From Hyphomicrobiaceae bacterium (lineage in GTDB: Bacteria > Pseudomonadota > Alphaproteobacteria > Rhizobiales > Hyphomicrobiaceae): a stretch of DNA of 8,161 nucleotides. The notes beneath the pieces were generated by a model. It saw nothing but the letters and a program-made list of their open reading frames with translations. It had not been told where the DNA came from and did not search any database. Where the stretch lies: positions 1 to 8,161 of the forward strand of contig JAGRKR010000335.1 of the NCBI GenBank assembly GCA_020442225.1, given 5' to 3'. Below, in pieces: positions 1-5,316 of this stretch (position 1 is its first letter; the number at the start of each line of letters is the position of its first letter). The position numbers and the translations under genes are program-made.

Positions 1-1494
1 CGCGGCGCCGAGGTCGACAACATCCTGAAGTTCGAGAAGGATTTCCCCGGCGCGACAGTGATCCGGCTGGAGCAGAATTATCGCTCGACCGCCCACATTC
101 TCGGCGCGGCCTCGGCGCTCATCGCCCACAACACGGCGCGCCTTGGCAAGACCTTGCGCACCGACGCCGGGCAGGGCCAGAAGGTCATCGTCGCCAACTA
201 TTGGGACGACGAGGAGGAGGCGCGCGCCACCGCCGAGGACATCGAGCGGTTGCAGCGAGAGGGCCAGCGGCTGAACGAGATCGCCGTGCTGGTGCGCGCA
301 TCGTTTCAGATGCGCGCCTTCGAGGATCGCTTCGTGACCATGGGCCTGCCCTATCGCGTGATCGGTGGGCCGCGCTTCTACGAGCGCCAGGAAATCAAGG
401 ACGCCATCGCCTATCTCGAGATCACGGTCAATCCGACCAACGATCTCAAGTTCGAGCGGATCGTCAACGTGCCGAAGCGCGGCCTCGGCGACGCCGCCGT
501 CAAGACCGTGCACGGCCACGCCCGCCAGCGCGGGTTGCCGCTGATGCAGGCCGCCCGGGAACTCGTCGAGACGGAGGAACTGGCCCCGAGGGCGCGCAAG
601 TCGCTGGCCGGTCTGCTCGCCGCCTTCGAGCGGTGGGGGAAGCTGGCGCGCGAGATGCGGCACGGTGAACTGGCGGAGCTCATCCTGGATGAGTCCGGCT
701 ATACGGAGATGTGGCAGAACGACCGTTCGCCCCAGGCTCAGTCCCGGCTCGAGAACCTCAAGGAGCTCGTGCGCTTCATGCATGAGTTCGACACGCTCGA
801 GGGCTTCCTCGAGCACGTCTCGCTCGTCATGGATGTCGACGGCGCCGAGGACGGCGACCGCGTCTCGCTGATGACGCTGCACGCGGCCAAGGGCCTGGAG
901 TTCGATGTCGTCTTTCTCCCCGGGTTCGAGGAAGGGCTCTTTCCTCACCAGCGCAGCCTCGACGAGAACGGCCTCACGGGGCTCGAGGAGGAGCGGCGGC
1001 TGGCGCATGTCGGGCTCACCCGCGCCAAGCGCCGCGCGAAGGTATCGTTCACGCAGAACCGGCGGGTCCGCGGTCTCTGGCAGGCTGCGATGGCCTCGCG
1101 TTTCGTGGACGAGTTGCCGGAGGTGCACGTCGAGGTTCAGGAGCCGCCGAGCCGCTATGGCGGTGGCTACTCCAATCCCTATGGGCGCAGCCGCTTCGAC
1201 GAGGCGGCGCAGGCCTTTCAAAGTCCTTACGCCACGCCGGGCTGGCAGCGCGCACAGGCGGGCTGGCGGCAGGCTGCGGCCTCCGGGCAGCGCTCGCGCA
1301 CGCCCTTGACGCTCGAAGGCGAGCTGGTGGCGTCGTCGACCGCCGATACAGCGAACCACGCCGTCGGCGCGCGGGTATTTCACGACAAATTCGGCTATGG
1401 GCGCGTCGTCGAGGTCGACGGAAACAAGCTCACCATCGAATTCGACAAGGCCGGCCGCAAGCGTGTCGTCGAGAGCTTCGTCAAGGCCGCGTGA
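1..1494 (+). CDS. uvrD: UvrD/PcrA-type ATP-dependent DNA helicase, 5' end missing (C-terminal 497 residues)
   Basis: This is a superfamily 1A 3'-5' DNA helicase that unwinds DNA in nucleotide excision and mismatch repair. The frame is open from base 1, so the Walker A and B part lies outside the window. The opening residues (GAEVDNILKFEKDFPG) and the motif QNYRST (bases 73-90) are the classic UvrD/PcrA motif IV region. Motif V is seen as VSLMTLHAAKGLEF (862-903) and motif VI as EEERRLAHVGLTRAKRR (985-1035); E. coli UvrD has Tyr where this protein has His in LAHVG. A linker rich in Gly, Gln, Ala and Arg (about 1141-1310) leads to a C-terminal Tudor-like domain (about 1360-1485, VGARVFHDKFGYGRV), which in PcrA/UvrD contacts RNA polymerase. 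The GTG at 58 is an internal codon. Rep is less likely because of the C-terminal domain. uvrD and pcrA are names for the same family. Confidence 0.95.
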   Translation, partial: RGAEVDNILKFEKDFPGATVIRLEQNYRSTAHILGAASALIAHNTARLGKTLRTDAGQGQKVIVANYWDDEEEARATAEDIERLQREGQRLNEIAVLVRASFQMRAFEDRFVTMGLPYRVIGGPRFYERQEIKDAIAYLEITVNPTNDLKFERIVNVPKRGLGDAAVKTVHGHARQRGLPLMQAARELVETEELAPRARKSLAGLLAAFERWGKLAREMRHGELAELILDESGYTEMWQNDRSPQAQSRLENLKELVRFMHEFDTLEGFLEHVSLVMDVDGAEDGDRVSLMTLHAAKGLEFDVVFLPGFEEGLFPHQRSLDENGLTGLEEERRLAHVGLTRAKRRAKVSFTQNRRVRGLWQAAMASRFVDELPEVHVEVQEPPSRYGGGYSNPYGRSRFDEAAQAFQSPYATPGWQRAQAGWRQAAASGQRSRTPLTLEGELVASSTADTANHAVGARVFHDKFGYGRVVEVDGNKLTIEFDKAGRKRVVESFVKAA

Positions 1495-1606
1495 GCGTTG
1501 CCGGCGTTCGGTCCCGCGCTTGCCTCATTCCTGCACCCTGGCCCGATTAGGCTGACGTGTGACGGCGGCGCTCCGCGCTCCCATCCCGACGGGCCGCACC
1601 CTAGCC

Positions 1607-1635
1607 TCGACAATGTCCGGTGATCAGCCTAAAAA
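1607..1635 (+). promoter_or_regulatory. Candidate sigma-70-type promoter upstream of the DUF3754 gene
   Basis: TCGACA (1607-1612) is followed after 17 bases by TAAAAA (1630-1635). The first matches the consensus -35 box at five of six positions and the second matches the -10 box at four of six. Transcription would start near 1642 and give a leader of about 86 bases before the ATG at 1728. The spacing is ideal, but such matches also occur by chance. It fits the idea that the DUF3754 gene is transcribed separately from uvrD, which ends 233 bases upstream. I found no convincing terminator or RNA gene in the rest of this gap. Confidence 0.35.
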
Positions 1636-1727
1636 ACTGCTCTCGGTCTGTGCTGGCGGGTAGCGGTCATCTAGGGGAAGGCGCGACTGTCCGGAGCTCG
1701 TTTGGCATCTCGCGTGAGGGGGAGTAG

Positions 1728-3242
1728 ATGTCTCAAGCCAGCGTAGCACCAGCGGTTACAGCGCGCCCGGAGCCCGGCGCCCTACCGCCCGTCGCCCAGC
1801 CCGTCCCATCAACGGATGAGCCGGCTTTCGCCGCGGTGCCTGTCGCCGCCGGCGAGGTCATCGTCGCCCTGCCGGAGCCCGCAGCCACGGGTGAGCGGTT
1901 CATTCCGGTCACGCGCTTCGCGCTCATCGATCGTCTGACGCGGCCGCATTCCTGGCCCGACACTCAGGTTGCGAACGATGCGCGGCGCTTTTTTCGCTAT
2001 CTGGATTTCTGGCGCCGCCAGCGCTACGCCGCCCAGCTCCTGTCGCTGGAGCAGGATTACGAGCCGTTCAATCCCGACAGCGACTTGCTGATCACGCGCA
2101 AGATTGGTCCTGCCGATCGCCTCGTCATGCAGAAGCGGCTGGTCAAGAACATGGCGACGCTGCTCGAGCAGGCGAATTTCGAGCGGATCGACGTCAAGCA
2201 GGTGCAGCTCATCCTGACGCGCGACTCGCACTACGGCCTCGACCTCTTCGTCGATCTCGACGCCTTCGAGGAGATCCTCATCTACTACCGTGGCGCGACC
2301 AACACGCGCCACAGCCGGCGCAGTCTCAGGAAGCTCTTCCTCCACAAAGAGGAGTTCGACGTTCCGATCTATCAGCGGCTCTTCATTCTCTTCAAGCTCA
2401 AGCCCGAGGCGGATCGCGTCAGGGAGGTGATGGAGCGAGAGAAGTGCACCGAGAAGGAGGCGCTGCGCCAGGTCCGTCGTTTGCGCGGGCGGCTGCCGGC
2501 GGCCGTCAAGCCCGAGAACGTCTATCTGAAGCTGTTCAAGAACATCCCGCGCACCGATATCGAGATGGTGTTTCCGAACACCAAGGTGCGCTTTCGCATC
2601 CGCGACAAGATCAAGCTCGGCGTCACTGCCGGCGGTGGCACCGTGGCCGGCATCGTCGGAACGGTGACGAAGCTCATGGCCGCGACGAACCCGGTCGGGC
2701 TCGCGGTGGCGGTCGCCGGCTTTGGCGGTCTCCTGTTCCGGCAGATCATGAGCTTCTTCCAGCAGCACCAGCGCTACATGGTGGTGATGGCGCAGAACCT
2801 CTACTTTCACTCGATGGCCGACAATCACGGCGTGATGACGCTGCTCGCCGATCGCGCCGTGGCGGAGGACGTCAAGGAGGAAATCCTGCTGTACAGCGTG
2901 CTGGCCAAGGAAAGCGTCAAGAAGGCCGATTTCAACGAGGTGAAGGTGGCCATCGAGCAGTACCTGATCAATGCCTTCGGCGCCGAGGTGCATTTCGATC
3001 TGCACGATGCACTCGAGCGGTTGGAGCGCGATGGTCTCATCAGCGAGACGCCGGACGGCGCGCTTGTGGCCATGCCCCCGGCGGAGGCGGCAAAGCGTAT
3101 CGACCAGTTGTGGGATTCCTACCTCGACGAGTTGCCGGACCCGAAACCCGGCGAAGGCTTCGAGTACGACGACGACGCGCCTCTTCCGACCACGCCCGGC
3201 GTCACGCCCACTCCCGATTCCACGCCAACGCCCGCGGCATAG
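1728..3242 (+). CDS. DUF3754 / TMEM143-like membrane protein of unknown function
   Basis: The 504-residue protein resembles the DUF3754 family, whose animal member is mitochondrial TMEM143; the function is unknown. Residues 1-55 are rich in Pro and Ala and probably disordered. A soluble helical region follows, with basic stretches (RKLFLHKEEFDVPIYQRLF near 201-219). The family core begins around KNIPRTDIEMVFPNTKVRFR (271-290). Two hydrophobic segments follow, about 297-318 (Gly-rich, AGGGTVAGIVGTV) and 323-343, likely a membrane hairpin. After it come FFQQHQRYMVVMAQNLYFHS (343-362) and a possible winged-helix-like segment (about 370-450). The tail is acidic and then Thr/Pro-rich (478-504). 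The ATG follows a purine-rich site (AGGGGGAG, ending at 1724) at a short 3-base spacing. With both soluble parts flanking a hairpin, they should lie on the same side of the membrane. The family assignment is from memory of its conserved core and not from a search. Confidence 0.8.
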   Translation: MSQASVAPAVTARPEPGALPPVAQPVPSTDEPAFAAVPVAAGEVIVALPEPAATGERFIPVTRFALIDRLTRPHSWPDTQVANDARRFFRYLDFWRRQRYAAQLLSLEQDYEPFNPDSDLLITRKIGPADRLVMQKRLVKNMATLLEQANFERIDVKQVQLILTRDSHYGLDLFVDLDAFEEILIYYRGATNTRHSRRSLRKLFLHKEEFDVPIYQRLFILFKLKPEADRVREVMEREKCTEKEALRQVRRLRGRLPAAVKPENVYLKLFKNIPRTDIEMVFPNTKVRFRIRDKIKLGVTAGGGTVAGIVGTVTKLMAATNPVGLAVAVAGFGGLLFRQIMSFFQQHQRYMVVMAQNLYFHSMADNHGVMTLLADRAVAEDVKEEILLYSVLAKESVKKADFNEVKVAIEQYLINAFGAEVHFDLHDALERLERDGLISETPDGALVAMPPAEAAKRIDQLWDSYLDELPDPKPGEGFEYDDDAPLPTTPGVTPTPDSTPTPAA

Positions 3243-3348
3243 CGCCAGGGCGGACGGTCTCGGCAGGCTCGCGTCGGTGTCGATGGCGGGGCCTGCTTGA
3301 TGATATGCTGCGGCGTCCTGAACCTCTCCGCCATCGTGAGAATTCCGA

Positions 3349-4227
3349 ATGAGCCTCTACAAGCTGACGCTCGATTGCGAGCGCGGTCATGCGCGAACCG
3401 TCTGCGCACTGCTCGAGGAGGCCGTCGATCCGCCGCCGCTGGCCGTGTCTCAATTCGAGGTGCCGGGCACGCCGCACTGGCGCGTCGAGGCCTACTGCGC
3501 CTCTCAGGCCGCGGCTGAGGCCGTGGCGGCGGCGCTGGCTGATCTTGCCGTCGCTCGCTCCATCGCCGTGACGCCGGCTGTCGAGGCCGTGCCCGACGAG
3601 AATTGGGTGGCGCTGTCGCAAGCTGCATTGCCACCGGTCGAGGCGGGGCGCTTCCTGGTGCACGGCAGTCATGACCGGGCGCGTGCCAGGGGGCGGCATC
3701 TGGCCATCGAAATCGACGCGGGCGAGGCCTTCGGCACCGCCCATCACGCCACCACGGAGGGGTGCCTTCTCGCCATCGATCGGCTGCTGCGCCGGCGCCA
3801 TTTCGCCCGCGTACTCGATCTCGGCACGGGGTCGGGCGTGCTCGCCATCGCCGTTGCATTGGCCGATCCGCACGCCTCGGTGATCGCCAGCGACATCGAC
3901 GCGCGGGCTTGCGAGGTGGCGGCTGGAAACTGCCGGGGGAATGGCGTGGCGGCGCGCGTCCGCGTGGTCGAGGCCGTCGGCCTCGCGCATGCCCGCCTGC
4001 GCAACGACGCTGCCTTCGATCTCATTCTCGCGAACATCCTGGCCGAGCCGCTGCGGGCCATGGCGCCGGCGCTCGCCCGCCGGCTGGCGCCTTCGGGAAG
4101 CCTGGTGCTGTCCGGGATACTCGTGCGACAGGCGCCCGAGGTGATTGCGGCGTATCGGGCCGCCGGGTTGACGCTCGTTCGCCACGACCGGCTGGCCGGG
4201 TGGTCGACACTCACGTTTGGGCGCTGA
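3349..4227 (+). CDS. prmA: Ribosomal protein L11 methyltransferase
   Basis: PrmA uses S-adenosylmethionine to methylate ribosomal protein L11 in the cytoplasm. The 292 residues match the usual family length. The N-terminal part (about 1-95) is the poorly conserved substrate-recognition domain. The linker motif EAFGTAHHATTEGCL is at 126-140. The Rossmann-like domain follows, with SAM-binding DLGTGSG (157-163), the acidic strand end SDID (181-184), the catalytic-loop motif NILAEPL (229-235) and SGIL (255-258). The consensus I know for the linker motif is FGTGxHxTT; here Ala131 replaces the Gly. The start is well fixed, because an in-frame TGA at 3337-3339 leaves this ATG as the first usable codon; the ribosome site before it is weak (GAGA at 3338-3341). 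It follows the DUF3754 gene by 106 bases on the same strand, so co-transcription is possible. A hairpin closes the unit downstream. Confidence 0.95.
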   Translation: MSLYKLTLDCERGHARTVCALLEEAVDPPPLAVSQFEVPGTPHWRVEAYCASQAAAEAVAAALADLAVARSIAVTPAVEAVPDENWVALSQAALPPVEAGRFLVHGSHDRARARGRHLAIEIDAGEAFGTAHHATTEGCLLAIDRLLRRRHFARVLDLGTGSGVLAIAVALADPHASVIASDIDARACEVAAGNCRGNGVAARVRVVEAVGLAHARLRNDAAFDLILANILAEPLRAMAPALARRLAPSGSLVLSGILVRQAPEVIAAYRAAGLTLVRHDRLAGWSTLTFGR

Positions 4228-4253
4228 GCCGTCGCGATTGCCAAGGGGGCAAA

Positions 4254-4291
4254 GAGAAAGGCCTGCGGGCGGGAGCCCGGCAGGCCTTCTC
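4254..4291. terminator. Bidirectional hairpin terminator between prmA and the DUF1127 genes
   Basis: The left arm GAGAAAGGCCTGCGGGC (4254-4270) pairs with the right arm GCCCGGCAGGCCTTCTC (4275-4291) around a GGGA loop. About 16 base pairs form, with one bulged A in the left arm and one bulged G in the right arm. The plus strand continues with a weak T-rich stretch (GTTCGT). On the minus strand the exit side reads CTTTCTCTTTGCC, which is more T-rich. It lies between convergent genes, 27 bases after the prmA stop and 48 bases after the DUF1127 stop, so it probably ends transcripts from both sides. Confidence 0.75.
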
Positions 4292-4338
4292 GTTCGTCAC
4301 CGGCGGCATGCGCGGAGCCGGTCGGAGCCGTGATCGCC

Positions 4339-4587
4339 TCAGACGATGACGCGGGCGGCGCGCGACGTGGGCCGACGCAGCTTGGCGATGTGCTCCCGCG
4401 AGTAGCCGAGAGCCAGAAGCTCATCATCCGAGTAGCGGTCCATGTAGAAGGACACGATGCGGTCGGCTTCGGCCTGCCGCGAACGGCCCAACCGCTCCAT
4501 CACGCGCCAGAAGAGGCTCGGCCGTGCGTGCTCTGCGCGCTCCAGGTCGAGCACCGACCCGGTGGAAATCGTGGTGGCAGCCATCAT
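4339..4587 (-). CDS. Small DUF1127-like protein (distal paralogue of a tandem pair)
   Basis: This is a small, Arg-rich protein of 82 residues with no predicted membrane segment or signal peptide. The C-terminal part contains YSDDELLALGYSREHIAKL (52-70), which fits the DUF1127 pattern of a short helical motif (L-x-D-x-x-L-x-D-I-G-L), although the usual D-I-G-L reads A-L-G-Y here. It aligns with the neighbour at 4652-4903: both have FW near residue 27-29, then an Arg/Ala-rich helix, then the S-D motif 25-26 residues later. Two ATG codons start the gene, at 4587 and 4584. The ribosome site AGGAG (4596-4592) is 4 bases from the first and 7 from the second, so the second (81 residues) may be the true start. 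Only 64 bases separate it from the upstream paralogue. Some DUF1127 proteins act in phosphate, nitrogen or RNA metabolism or in stress responses in related bacteria; no specific role can be read here. Confidence 0.8.
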   Translation of the reverse strand: MMAATTISTGSVLDLERAEHARPSLFWRVMERLGRSRQAEADRIVSFYMDRYSDDELLALGYSREHIAKLRRPTSRAARVIV

Positions 4588-4651
4588 CAGTCTCCTAACG
4601 TTCTTGTTTGTCTTGGTCGTTCATCTTCCGATCGCAGTCTCGAGTCCGCGC

Positions 4652-4903
4652 TCAGAGCCAGATGCGAATGTCGTCGCGGGGCTCCAAGTGGGAGTGCCGG
4701 ACAGCGTCGGGCACGAGACCGATGTCTTTGAGCATCGCGTCGCTCATGTGCGGCAGGTCGGCTGCGGCGCACGCTTCGGCGGCATAGGCATGCCGGCGAG
4801 CGGCGAAAAAGCTGTCCCAGAAGCTCCTGAGCCGACCCGGGCGAACGCTCTCGTCCTGAGCGAAGCGCGGCTCGCGATCCGTGGTGAAGGCTGCAGTGGT
4901 CAT
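4652..4903 (-). CDS. Small DUF1127 domain protein (proximal paralogue)
   Basis: This 83-residue protein carries a clear DUF1127 motif, LPHMSDAMLKDIGLVPDAV (50-68), after an Arg/Ala-rich segment (LRSFWDSFFAARRHAYAAEA, 25-44). It ends in DDIRIWL. No signal peptide or membrane segment is visible. The start is set at the ATG at 4903, because the ribosome site AGGAAG (4917-4912) lies 8 bases away. An in-frame TTG at 4909 is only 2 bases from that site and is unlikely. It is the first gene of a two-gene minus-strand unit reading from an AT-rich upstream region, and its leader may be long. In Brucella, small DUF1127 proteins are activated by the LysR-type regulator VtlR; whether that applies here is inference. 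The molecular function is unknown. Confidence 0.87.
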   Translation of the reverse strand: MTTAAFTTDREPRFAQDESVRPGRLRSFWDSFFAARRHAYAAEACAAADLPHMSDAMLKDIGLVPDAVRHSHLEPRDDIRIWL

Positions 4904-4911
4904 GATCAATT

Positions 4912-4917
4912 CTTCCT
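4912..4917 (-). promoter_or_regulatory. Ribosome binding site fixing the start of the proximal DUF1127 gene
   Basis: On the minus strand AGGAAG lies 8 bases before the ATG at 4903 and only 2 bases before the in-frame TTG at 4909. The spacing selects the ATG and shortens the protein by two residues relative to the longest reading. Confidence 0.6.
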
Positions 4918-5041
4918 TTTTCGTCCTGACGGGTGGCGGGGACCCATTTCCCTGCTGGACCGTCGTTCCGGCGTCTCGTCCCGAAGCGCCGATGTCGCGA
5001 AAGTAGTGCTTTGTTCGCAGTTGCGGGAGGCTTCATGTCGC

Positions 5042-5065
5042 AATGCAGCAATGCAGGAATGCATA
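5042..5065. repeat. Three tandem 8-base direct repeats (AATGCAGC, AATGCAGG, AATGCATA)
   Basis: AATGCA recurs at 5042, 5050 and 5058 with an exact 8-base period. The first two units differ only in their last base and the third differs in its last two. The block sits in the AT-rich core of the divergent region and overlaps the candidate -10 box for the DUF1127 transcript. It could be a multiple-site operator or simply a small tandem duplication. Confidence 0.65.
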
Positions 5066-5087
5066 GCTTTAGACTTATATCTTTCAA
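5060..5087 (-). promoter_or_regulatory. Candidate promoter for the DUF1127 pair
   Basis: Read on the minus strand, TTGAAA (5087-5082) is followed after 16 bases by TATGCA (5065-5060). Each box matches consensus at four or five of six positions. Transcription would begin near 5053 and leave a leader of about 150 bases before the ATG at 4903, which is long. An alternative TATAAG (5079-5074) lacks a -35 box at proper spacing. Confidence 0.3.
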
Positions 5088-5098
5088 GGTGTTGCAAA
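5082..5098. promoter_or_regulatory. Imperfect dyad, possible operator
   Basis: TTTCAA (5082-5087), then GGTG, then TTGCAAA (5092-5098) form an inverted repeat that is perfect apart from one extra C in the right arm. It covers the candidate -35 box for the DUF1127 transcript, where an activator or repressor site would be expected. It is short and could be chance. Confidence 0.25.
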
Positions 5099-5316
5099 AT
5101 GACCGTACATTCATCTGCCGGCAATGAATCGGCAGCATGCGAGGCTTTGGATGGGGTGCGGCAGCGAGCGGTTGCGCGCCCAGGCGGCTGGCGCTTTGCG
5201 CGCGGGGCAACCGGACCGGCCGCCTGCCGCCTCTCCCAGGCGCCGCTCGTCGGGCGCCGGCAGCACGGGGGGCCGAAGCAATTCCCTTCGCACCCAATGA
5301 TGGTCTAGAAGGGGCC

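Larger units (their letters stand above)
4904..5316. other. Divergent intergenic region between the DUF1127 pair and the aminopeptidase gene
   Basis: These 413 bases contain no gene I can support. The section 4920-5030 has ordinary composition. The section 5041-5100 drops to 22 G+C in 60 bases, against clearly GC-rich genes on both sides, and is the likely promoter zone for one or both directions. Bases 5137-5316 are again very GC-rich and are open in the frame of the aminopeptidase, but they would encode only an Arg/Ala/Pro/Gly-rich stretch. I see no tRNA, rho-independent terminator or recognisable riboswitch. A small RNA starting from the AT-rich core cannot be excluded. Confidence 0.6.

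Noticed and set aside
58..60. GTG at 58 as the start of the helicase gene
   Set aside because: The frame is open from base 1 and the residues before the GTG match conserved UvrD sequence, so the gene is cut by the window and this codon is internal.
1495..1727. tRNA or other RNA gene in the gap after uvrD
   Set aside because: I could not find a cloverleaf, a T-arm GTTCGA-type motif or a conserved RNA structure; only a candidate promoter is visible.
1809..3005. 398-codon open frame on the minus strand opposite the DUF3754 gene
   Set aside because: The composition is skewed (Leu, Glu, His, Arg) with no family motif, and the opposite strand has a good ribosome site and conserved family core.
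2444..3352. 302-codon plus-strand frame overlapping the DUF3754 and prmA genes
   Set aside because: It is an Arg/Gly-rich shadow reading in the wrong frame and crosses the gap between two well-supported genes.
5042..5065. CRISPR array
   Set aside because: The repeats are 8 bases in tandem with no spacers, far shorter than CRISPR repeats, and no cas gene is present.
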